Assembly (NCBI GenBank): GCA_009781565.1
Contig: WQXV01000011.1
Coordinates: 1 to 13,343, forward strand
DNA from: Actinomycetes bacterium
GTDB lineage: Bacteria; Actinomycetota; Coriobacteriia; WRKU01
Length of the DNA: 13,343 nucleotides
Direction of reading: 5' to 3'
In this document: one piece after another, positions 7,113-13,343 of the stretch
How the letters are laid out: each line of letters opens with the position of its first letter
Position numbering within the stretch: position 1 is the first letter of the stretch
Program-made: the position numbers and the translations under genes
Notes under the pieces: model-generated
What the model was told of the DNA's origin: nothing
Seen by the model: only the letters and a program-made list of their open reading frames with translations
Database searches by the model: none

Positions 7113-9206
7113 TCACTTCTTGATCGCGAGCTGACCGAGATCGGCAAAACGCTCGACAACGTTGACCAATCGGTTGAGTAGCGCGAGCCGATTGCGCTTC
7201 AAGTCTTCATCGCGATCCATGACCATGACCTCGTCAAAAAAGGTGTCGACCGGTTGTCTCAGGCTTGCATATCCCTCAAGAAGCTCACGATATCTCTCGT
7301 CATCCTTCAAAGCAGGCTCGTCAGCTTCAATACGATCGAGAGCATCATGCAGCATTTTCTCTGGCTCGCCAAACAAGGACAGATCGACATGGGTACCTGC
7401 GGCATGGTCTGATAGATTCTTTGCACGAGCGAATGCGGTCGCCAGATCGATCATATCGGGATGCTCCTTGAACTGCTCGAGAGCAAGACAGCGAAGGGTA
7501 GCATCGGCGGGATTGTTCGCACAGCTTGCGAGCACCGCACTGACGACATCGCCATCAAATCCTTCATCGCGCAAAATTACTTCTAGTCGCGAGGTGAAGA
7601 ATCTCCCTATCGCCTGATACGTCGCATCATAGTCAAAATCGATGACATCAAGATACTGGTCCAGTGATGCTTTTATCAGGGTATCGATATCGATGAAGGG
7701 ATCCTCGCGCAGTATATGCAGGATACCGATCGCACTGCGACGGAGAGCGAACGGATCGCTCGTACCGGTCGGCGCACGACCGACCACAAATATCCCCGCG
7801 ATCGTATCCATCTTGTCAGCGACACTGAGAAGTTTCCCGATCAGGGTCGAGGGTAGATCATCTCCGCTATAGCGTGGTCGATAATGTTCCCTGATCGCGG
7901 TCGCCACCGCTGCACTCTCATCTTGTGCCAACGCATAGTAACTCCCCATAACCCCTTGCAGATTGGGAAACTCGATGACCGCGCTACTTGTCAAGTCAGC
8001 TTTTGAGAGTTGTGCTGCTCGCGTGGCGTCTGCTTGTTCGTCGACGCTGACCTGAGCGCATTTTGCTAGAAAATCGATCAGTGCACTCATGCGTCTACTC
8101 TTATCTCCTATCGAGCCCAGCTTTTCTTGGAACACGACTCGATCGAGTTTTTCACGCCAGGTATCGAGGGGGACCTTGAGGTCCTCGTCATAGAAGAAAA
8201 CAGCATCGGCAAGGCGTGCTCTGATCACGCGCTCATGGCCTTTGACGATACTCTCCTGGTAGGCTGGGTCCCCGTTACTGATCACGATAAAGTGGTTATC
8301 CAGAGATCCATCACTGCGCTCGATCGCGAAATAGCGCTGGTGCTTGGCCATGGCATACTCGAGTATCTCGCGTGGGCAACGCAGAAAGTCCTCATCGAAG
8401 GTACCGACTGCGCCGGTGGGGTACTCGGTCAGATTGACGACCTCATCAAGTACGTCACTATCCAGAAGCGCGGTCCCGAACTCACTCGAGATATCTTGTG
8501 ACTCCCTGATGATGACATTACGACGTTTATTTGGGTCTGCGATGACCTTATTGCCCTTGAGTACGTGGTGATATTCCTTCGGCATCGAAAGGTCGACTGC
8601 CTGAGGAGCCAGGAAGCGATGCCCTCGTGTCGACCTCCCTGATGTAAGACCTGCAAATTCGAGGGGGATGACTTCTCCGCCAAAGAGTGCCACCAACCAG
8701 CGAATCGGTCGCGAGAAACGCTCATCACGGGTTCCCCATCTCTGGGTCTTGGGCCACTCGATGCCGGTTAGGATCTGTCTTAAGATATCACCGATCACCT
8801 CTTGCGCTCTTCGGCCTTTTTCTGTGGTCGCGACGAAGGTATATTCGACACCATCGATCGGGCGGATCTCAATTGCGTCCAATCCGACGCCCTTGCTCTT
8901 GCTAAATCCTATCAGGGCTTTCGTCGGCTCTTTGGTCGGGTCGCCATCCTCGTAACTGGCGGACAGCGCAGGACCTTTATACTCAGTTGTGATCTCTTCG
9001 GTCACCAGCGGAATATCTTCAACGATAAGCGCAATGCGGCGAGGTGTCGCATAGATCGATATCGTGCCATGATCGAGCCGCGCGTTCTCGAATAGTTCCG
9101 GTACCAGAACAGCGAGTTGCGTCAAGGCACTATTGAGTGGTTTCGAGGGTAACTCCTCGGTGCCGATCTCGAAGAGGAGATCCTTCTTTTCATCCTTGAT
9201 CTTCAC
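7113..9206 (-). CDS. glyS: Glycine--tRNA ligase, beta subunit
   Basis: This is the tRNA-binding subunit of the alpha2-beta2 bacterial glycyl-tRNA synthetase. The 697 residues match the family length. The N-terminal LLFEIGTEELPSK (10-22), RPIRWLVALFGG, VVNLTEYP, KHQRYFAI and the HD-like to anticodon-binding C-terminal region ending in FFDEVMVMDRDED...NRLALLNRL are all present. The C-terminus is complete, which matters because the next gene is truncated just beyond it. Translation starts at GTG 9206, overlapping the glyQ stop by four bases (GTGA). An excellent AGGAGG seven bases upstream lies inside the end of glyQ. Its own stop TGA is in frame with the ppsR remnant. Confidence 0.97.
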   Translation of the reverse strand: MKIKDEKKDLLFEIGTEELPSKPLNSALTQLAVLVPELFENARLDHGTISIYATPRRIALIVEDIPLVTEEITTEYKGPALSASYEDGDPTKEPTKALIGFSKSKGVGLDAIEIRPIDGVEYTFVATTEKGRRAQEVIGDILRQILTGIEWPKTQRWGTRDERFSRPIRWLVALFGGEVIPLEFAGLTSGRSTRGHRFLAPQAVDLSMPKEYHHVLKGNKVIADPNKRRNVIIRESQDISSEFGTALLDSDVLDEVVNLTEYPTGAVGTFDEDFLRCPREILEYAMAKHQRYFAIERSDGSLDNHFIVISNGDPAYQESIVKGHERVIRARLADAVFFYDEDLKVPLDTWREKLDRVVFQEKLGSIGDKSRRMSALIDFLAKCAQVSVDEQADATRAAQLSKADLTSSAVIEFPNLQGVMGSYYALAQDESAAVATAIREHYRPRYSGDDLPSTLIGKLLSVADKMDTIAGIFVVGRAPTGTSDPFALRRSAIGILHILREDPFIDIDTLIKASLDQYLDVIDFDYDATYQAIGRFFTSRLEVILRDEGFDGDVVSAVLASCANNPADATLRCLALEQFKEHPDMIDLATAFARAKNLSDHAAGTHVDLSLFGEPEKMLHDALDRIEADEPALKDDERYRELLEGYASLRQPVDTFFDEVMVMDRDEDLKRNRLALLNRLVNVVERFADLGQLAIKK

Positions 9207-10132
9207 CTCACCACCTCCTCATCGACAGGAGTATCCTCATCGGGAGAGGTATCCGTAGCGCCAGGCTCTAAAATAAGATCCAGGTAATCAGCGCAACAGC
9301 GCTTTGCGAGATCGCGAACGCGTAGGATATAGCCTTGGCGCTCTGTGGTGCTCAGGGCACCTCGTGCATCGAGTAGGTTGAAAGCATGCGAGCACTTTAA
9401 GACGTAATCGTAAGCCGGAAGCACCAAGCCTGCTTCAAGTGTGCGTAGAGCCTCCTTCTCATAGACCGAGAAGAGTTCCAAGAGCATATCAATATCTGCG
9501 ACTTCGAAGTTATAGGCACTGTATTGCTGTTCATTCTTGAGAAAGACGTCACCGTAGGTGAATATCTGGCCTGCCTCGTCTCGTGCCCAGATCAAGTCAT
9601 AGACGTTGTCGACACCTTGGATATACATAGCTAAACGTTCCAGTCCATAGGTGATCTCCGCTGGTACCGGCCGGCATTCAAATCCACCGACCTGTTGGAA
9701 GTAGGTGAACTGCGTGACTTCCATACCATCGAGCCACACTTCCCATCCCAATCCCCAAGCCCCCAGTGTCGGTGACTCCCAGTCGTCTTCGACCAACCGG
9801 ATATCATGCTCCTTTGGTTCTATACCCATTACCCTCAGGGAATCGAAATAGAGGTCGAGGACATTATCGGGGCTTGGTTTTAAGATGACCTGGAATTGAT
9901 AATAGTGCTGCAACCGGTTGGGGTTGTCTCCATAGCGACCATCGGTAGGGCGTCGTGATGGTTGTACATAAGCGGTCTTCCAGGTATCAGGGCCCAGAAC
10001 ACGCAATGTTGTTGCAGGATGAAAGGTACCAGCTCCCACCTCGGTATCATAGGGTTGCAATACCACACAGCCCTGCTCAGCCCAATAGGTCTGAAGAGCA
10101 AGTATCATCTCTTGAAAGGTAAGTGTTGCCAT
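9203..10132 (-). CDS. glyQ: Glycine--tRNA ligase, alpha subunit
   Basis: The alpha subunit carries the class II catalytic site that forms glycyl-adenylate and charges tRNA-Gly together with GlyS. The 309-residue protein opens with the family signature TFQEMILALQTYWAEQGC. It contains VGAGTFHPATTLRVLGP, AYVQPSRRPTDGRYG, DDWESPTLGAWGLGWEVW and TYGLERLAMYIQG, which hold the ATP- and glycine-binding motifs. The last 18 residues form an acidic, low-complexity tail (about 292-309) that I do not recognise from relatives; its DNA also encodes the AGGAGG ribosome site for glyS. ATG 10132 is preceded by GAGG at seven bases. A 59-bp gap separates it from recO, and a TACAAT box in that gap may start a glyQ-glyS(-ppsR) transcript. 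Confidence 0.97.
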   Translation of the reverse strand: MATLTFQEMILALQTYWAEQGCVVLQPYDTEVGAGTFHPATTLRVLGPDTWKTAYVQPSRRPTDGRYGDNPNRLQHYYQFQVILKPSPDNVLDLYFDSLRVMGIEPKEHDIRLVEDDWESPTLGAWGLGWEVWLDGMEVTQFTYFQQVGGFECRPVPAEITYGLERLAMYIQGVDNVYDLIWARDEAGQIFTYGDVFLKNEQQYSAYNFEVADIDMLLELFSVYEKEALRTLEAGLVLPAYDYVLKCSHAFNLLDARGALSTTERQGYILRVRDLAKRCCADYLDLILEPGATDTSPDEDTPVDEEVVR

Positions 10133-10174
10133 ATTCCTGCCTCAACCTGTCTTTGCGGTCATAACCGATGTGTC

Positions 10175-10180
10175 ATTGTA
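10175..10180 (-). promoter_or_regulatory. glyQ: Possible -10 box for glyQS
   Basis: The minus strand of the recO-glyQ gap contains TACAAT, five of six matches to TATAAT, about 42 bases before the glyQ ATG. The best -35 at acceptable spacing is a weak TGAACA-like hexamer at 16 bp, inside the recO 3' end. Read-through from the upstream recO transcript remains possible because no terminator is visible in the gap. Confidence 0.35.
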
Positions 10181-10191
10181 CCCCAGTATCA

Positions 10192-10914
10192 TCAACTGTT
10201 CAGGGTCGTGTATGCATCAAGCGCTTTGAGACGTGCGTCAATATTGTCGCGCACGAATAAGCGTACGGTGTCAAAGAGCAAAGTGATATCACCCCACACT
10301 TCCTGATCCTGCTCCTCGATCTGGGCAAAGGTAGCCCCTAAGAGGAAGGAGAGCGAGCTTGTGATGTCTTTGTCGCGCCACTCGGCGTTATATTGCGACT
10401 CGGTACCGTTCTCTAGATCCATCCGATATCCCTGCATAGCGCTCGCCTTGAGCAGATAAGCCGTCACAATAAGGTGTATCTGTTTCAGTTTCGACGTTTC
10501 ATCAAGCGAAGTATCTGGCTCAGATCGTCCGTATGCATACTTCTCAAGCGTCTCAAGTGCCCTTACGGTCAGTTGGAAGAAGCGTTCATCCTCGAGTGCC
10601 TCGAACGACACCTTTGCAGCAAAATCGAGGATGACACTCGCGCCCATCGCGGTATCGTAGTCCTCACGAATACGATGGTGGGAGTCGATCGTTCGTGCAT
10701 CTGAGATGATATCGAGAGATTTCCCGCGTGCCAAGATCCCGGAAAAGACCGTTGCTGGTTCAGCGCGCCCGCCAAACTTCGATCCGGGTTTGCGCGCACC
10801 TTTCGCAATGGCCTTATGCAGAGCACCGTCACTTCCGAGCAGGGTCAATATCAGGTCAGCCTCGCCTAGCTTGGTCTTTCGTAGCACCAAGGCGGTAAGC
10901 GGATACGTAGCCAC
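10192..10914 (-). CDS. recO: DNA repair protein RecO
   Basis: RecO loads RecA on SSB-coated single-stranded DNA in the RecFOR pathway. From GTG 10914 the protein has 240 residues, the usual size. It has an N-terminal OB-fold (ALVLRKTKLGEADLILTLL, then KAIAKGARKPGSKFGG and RGKSLDIISDA) and a helical C-terminal domain ending in a GYRMDLEN block. The frame is open to an ATG at 10968, but GTG 10914 is preferred. It is preceded by GAGGGG at five bases, shares one base with the era stop (TAGTG), and gives the typical RecO N-terminus. The protein contains no cysteine, so the four-cysteine zinc finger found after the GY..L block in many Gram-positive RecO proteins is missing. Linkage to era is common across bacteria. 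Confidence 0.93.
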   Translation of the reverse strand: MATYPLTALVLRKTKLGEADLILTLLGSDGALHKAIAKGARKPGSKFGGRAEPATVFSGILARGKSLDIISDARTIDSHHRIREDYDTAMGASVILDFAAKVSFEALEDERFFQLTVRALETLEKYAYGRSEPDTSLDETSKLKQIHLIVTAYLLKASAMQGYRMDLENGTESQYNAEWRDKDITSSLSFLLGATFAQIEEQDQEVWGDITLLFDTVRLFVRDNIDARLKALDAYTTLNS

Positions 10915-11858
10915 TAGAGCCCCTCGCCGTACCCGAATCGCCTGATCTGAGCTCCATCCCTTCGCCAATCCTTCTTCACTTTTACCCGCAGATCGAGAAA
11001 CACTTTGGTTGCAAGCAGGGTTTCGAGATCCTTGCGAGCCGATGTGCCGATCTGTTTGATCATTGCACCATGCTTGCCGATGATGATACCTTTTTGCGAA
11101 TCACGCTCAACAAAGATCGTTGCATGAATCCTAGTGATGGACTCATCGAGATCCTGTGTGATCTCATCGATGACCACTCCCGTCGCATGAGGAACCTCAT
11201 CACGGGTATTGAGCAATACCTTTTCGCGAATGAACTCAGCGATCATGACTTCGAAGGCTTGATCGGTCGTCATGTCAGGGGGAAACCATTGGGGGCCTTG
11301 GGGTAGATAAGATGCAATCGTATCGATCAGTTCATCGATATTGTGATGGGTCAATGCGCTGATAGCTACGATCGAGTCGAATACCCCCAGCTCATCGATG
11401 CGATCGAGCTGCTTTTGAAAGAGAACACCATCGACCAGATCGGTCTTGGTGAGCACCAAGATCTTCTTCGTTTCTTGGGGCGCTTGAGCGACCAAGTCTG
11501 CGACCCAGCGATCCCCCTTACCAATGGGACTGGCACTATCGACCAGCAACGCGATGATATCGACATCGTTGATGGCGTGCAGTGCGCTTCGATTGACTTC
11601 CTCACCCAGTGCATCGTATGGTTTATGAAGACCTGGGGTGTCGACGAAGATGATCTGGAGGTCCTCTCGGTTTACGATGCCACTGAGGCGATGGCGCGTC
11701 GTCTGAGGTGTATCGCTGGTGATCGCGATCTTCTCACCGAGCAACGTGTTGAGGAGTGTGGATTTGCCGGCGTTGGGTCGGCCGATCAGCGCGACGAATC
11801 CCGAGCGGAATCCCCCTTCTTCTGATCGCTTATCAGTGTCTAGACGTGTATCGTCCAC
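10914..11858 (-). CDS. era: GTPase Era
   Basis: Era binds the 3' end of 16S rRNA and acts in 30S subunit assembly. The 314 residues contain the GTPase motifs G1 GRPNAGKS (26-33), G2 region TPQTTRH (50-56), G3 DTPG (73-76), G4 TKTD (137-140) and G5 SAL (167-169). A type II KH domain follows, with the GKHG loop at 261-264. The start is GTG 11858, which overlaps the ybeY 3' end by 19 bases. No Shine-Dalgarno sequence precedes it and no later ATG, GTG or TTG occurs before G1, so translation is probably coupled to ybeY. The 20 residues before FVALIGRPN are charged and not conserved. Confidence 0.97.
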   Translation of the reverse strand: MDDTRLDTDKRSEEGGFRSGFVALIGRPNAGKSTLLNTLLGEKIAITSDTPQTTRHRLSGIVNREDLQIIFVDTPGLHKPYDALGEEVNRSALHAINDVDIIALLVDSASPIGKGDRWVADLVAQAPQETKKILVLTKTDLVDGVLFQKQLDRIDELGVFDSIVAISALTHHNIDELIDTIASYLPQGPQWFPPDMTTDQAFEVMIAEFIREKVLLNTRDEVPHATGVVIDEITQDLDESITRIHATIFVERDSQKGIIIGKHGAMIKQIGTSARKDLETLLATKVFLDLRVKVKKDWRRDGAQIRRFGYGEGL

Positions 11859-12289
11859 GCTTGTACTATGACCGTCTGCCGCGTTTGCATGACATGGGCG
11901 TCTTCATCGTGCTCATGATCGTATCCCAATAGGTGCAATATCCCATGGACCAAGAGATGATTGAGCTCATGCTCGACCGTATGCCCTAGCTCAGATGCAT
12001 TGGTCTCAGCGATATCAGGGGCTATCGCAATATCACCCAGCACGATCGGCTCATCATCTTGAGCGACCATGGTGGGCTCGTCATAGGGAAACGAGAGCAC
12101 ATCGGTCGGTTCATCCAGTTCGCGATAAGCCTTGTTCAGATCGGCCATCTCATCATTGTCAACGATTGCGATGGAGACCTCGCTGTTGGTTGGTGCAGCT
12201 TCACGTTCAAGTGCAAAACGAGCGAGATTGACGAACGCTTCAAGGTTGAGTGGCTCTGGATCTCGATGCGAAACTATCCAAACCTTCAT
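11840..12289 (-). CDS. ybeY: Endoribonuclease YbeY (16S rRNA maturation)
   Basis: YbeY is a single-strand-specific, zinc-dependent RNase that matures the 16S rRNA 3' end and supports 70S quality control. The 149-residue protein has the signature VHGILHLLGYDH with the three zinc-ligand histidines H115, H119 and H125. It also has the family's RELDEPTDVLSFPYDE segment (57-71) and GDIAIAPD (85-92). The frame is open farther upstream (to 12364), but ATG 12289 is chosen. GGGAG lies five bases before it, the family N-terminus begins there, and it overlaps the mtaB stop as ATGA. The order mtaB-ybeY-era places tRNA and rRNA maturation functions together. Confidence 0.95.
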   Translation of the reverse strand: MKVWIVSHRDPEPLNLEAFVNLARFALEREAAPTNSEVSIAIVDNDEMADLNKAYRELDEPTDVLSFPYDEPTMVAQDDEPIVLGDIAIAPDIAETNASELGHTVEHELNHLLVHGILHLLGYDHEHDEDAHVMQTRQTVIVQAWTIHV

Positions 12290-13343
12290 AATCGCTCCCT
12301 CTCTCTGTACTCCACTATATCGCCAACAGCTACATTTGGAAACGCGGGATCGCCAACTTCCCACGAAATTCGTATGTGCTCCCTACTGGTCGCCACGACG
12401 CTGTTCGCTTTTATGCTCTCGACCAGGAGCTCAAGAGGTTTCTGTGCACTGAGTCGCTTTTCGCGATAGGTGCGCGCATGTCTCTTCGAAACTTCTTGAA
12501 GTCGTGCAAATCGCTCATCCAGTACTTCTGGCCGAAGCGGTGTGAGCGATCCTGCTGCTGTTTGAGGTCGTGAGCTGAATTTGAACAGATGCATACCGGC
12601 GAACATGAGCTCATCGGCAAGCGCGAGAGTCTCTTCAAAATCGTCCTCGGTCTCTGTCGGATATCCCACGATGATGTCGCTATGTATCGCACAATCAGGC
12701 GCGACTTGTCTTATCTGTGTGATCAATTCACGATACTGATCTGCACGGTAGTGGCGATTCATCTCCCCTAACACCTTGTTACTTCCCGACTGTAGAGGGA
12801 TGTGGAAGTGTTCGCAGAGCACAGGACTGTTGCGTAACATAATAATCATCTCAGAGCCAAACGATGGCGGCTCGATGCTTGATATGCGGATCCGATGGAT
12901 ACCACTTTCGTTGCTGAGCCGCTCGATCAAAGACGCTAGATCGAGATCTCCGTCACGATAGGTACCGATGTTGATGCCGGTCAGCACGATCTCTTTGACC
13001 CCATCTTCGACCAGATCGGATGCTTGCTTCAAGAGATCCTTTGCAGGTATCGACCTCATGGGCCCTCGCGCATGAGGGACGATGCAGTAGCTGCAGAAGT
13101 TCTCGCATCCATCACTGATCTTGAGATTGACGCGCGCCCTTATCAGATTCTTAGGAAGGGAGACCGATCCCTTCTGCGTAGATATCGTTTGGGTATCGGC
13201 TAGGGAACTGATAAGATCAGCAATGTGAGCCTTATCAGGCTCGACGATAACTCTCTTATCGAGTCCAGAGAGAACCTCGCCTTGGATAGTGGCGCTGCAA
13301 CCGGTCGCGATGACCCTTGTGCAACAGGGCGCATTCAGTGCCC
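12286..13343 (-). CDS. mtaB: tRNA (N6-L-threonylcarbamoyladenosine(37)-C2)-methylthiotransferase MtaB, C-terminal 351 residues (start beyond right edge)
   Basis: This radical-SAM enzyme converts t6A37 to ms2t6A37 in ANN-decoding tRNAs, using two iron-sulfur clusters. The frame enters at the right edge, so the true start is outside. The first visible part is the end of the UPF0004 domain (VIATGCSA), whose cysteine binds the auxiliary cluster. The radical-SAM motif DGCENFCSYC (CxxxCxxC) follows, near 13096-13125, then VPHARGPMRS. The GVKEIVLTGINIGTYRDGDL and EPPSFGSE-type stretches favour MtaB over MiaB or RimO. The C-terminal 50 residues form a TRAM-like RNA-binding domain. The stop overlaps the ybeY start by four bases. 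An internal methionine at 13059 is not a start, because the catalytic cysteines lie upstream of it. Confidence 0.92.
   Translation of the reverse strand, partial: ALNAPCCTRVIATGCSATIQGEVLSGLDKRVIVEPDKAHIADLISSLADTQTISTQKGSVSLPKNLIRARVNLKISDGCENFCSYCIVPHARGPMRSIPAKDLLKQASDLVEDGVKEIVLTGINIGTYRDGDLDLASLIERLSNESGIHRIRISSIEPPSFGSEMIIMLRNSPVLCEHFHIPLQSGSNKVLGEMNRHYRADQYRELITQIRQVAPDCAIHSDIIVGYPTETEDDFEETLALADELMFAGMHLFKFSSRPQTAAGSLTPLRPEVLDERFARLQEVSKRHARTYREKRLSAQKPLELLVESIKANSVVATSREHIRISWEVGDPAFPNVAVGDIVEYRERERL

Noticed and set aside
7083..7115. Reassignment of TGA as a sense codon in this organism
   Set aside because: TGA ends many genes here at positions consistent with family C-termini (ppdK, glyQ, glyS, recO, mtaB, the folate gene), so it is an ordinary stop.
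12290..12364. An upstream 25-codon extension of ybeY
   Set aside because: It overlaps the conserved mtaB C-terminus in another frame. The ATG at 12289 has a good ribosome site and gives the family N-terminus.
1..13343. Mobile elements, CRISPR arrays, tRNA or rRNA genes, phage or toxin-antitoxin modules
   Set aside because: I saw no transposase, no regularly spaced repeats, no cloverleaf-like sequence in the gaps, and no long gap. Nearly every base is accounted for by housekeeping genes.

Overview
The window is a stretch of bacterial core (housekeeping) chromosome. Its gene order suggests a Coriobacteriia-type actinobacterium: mtaB-ybeY-era-recO-glyQ-glyS-ppsR (PPDK regulatory protein)-ppdK-dgt is an arrangement I associate with Eggerthellales and related orders. 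Base composition looks moderate, roughly 50% GC by eye, which is low for that class; Cryptobacterium-like relatives would fit. The taxonomic call is inference from gene order and protein style, not from a search. GTG or TTG starts and short gene overlaps are common.

Layout, read in the direction of transcription of the minus strand (right to left). A tightly packed run begins with the 3' part of mtaB (tRNA t6A37 methylthiotransferase, cut by the right edge), then ybeY (rRNA maturation endonuclease), era (ribosome-assembly GTPase) and recO (recombinational repair), each overlapping the next. After a 59-bp gap with a possible promoter come glyQ and glyS (glycyl-tRNA synthetase alpha and beta). 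The glyS stop is followed, in the same frame and only 27 bp away, by a PPDK regulatory protein gene that has lost about its first 100-125 codons. Two plus-strand genes follow: a membrane-anchored NodB-family polysaccharide deacetylase and 5-formyltetrahydrofolate cyclo-ligase. These sit between the regulator and its target ppdK (pyruvate, phosphate dikinase), which returns to the minus strand and overlaps dgt (dNTP triphosphohydrolase). A 92-bp gap with a terminator-like hairpin and a possible promoter leads into hppA (membrane pyrophosphatase), cut by the left edge.

Functionally the right half is translation and RNA maturation plus RecO. The left half handles pyruvate/PEP and pyrophosphate: PPDK interconverts PEP/AMP/PPi and pyruvate/ATP/Pi, HppA converts PPi into an ion gradient, aminoacylation makes PPi, and Dgt makes tripolyphosphate. 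I see no mobile element, CRISPR array, tRNA, rRNA or clear novel system. The observations most worth a second look are the N-terminally truncated PPDK regulator fused in frame behind glyS, the structured dgt-hppA leader, the apparently leaderless deacetylase mRNA, and a strong excess of GATC throughout. All intergenic gaps are under 150 bp.
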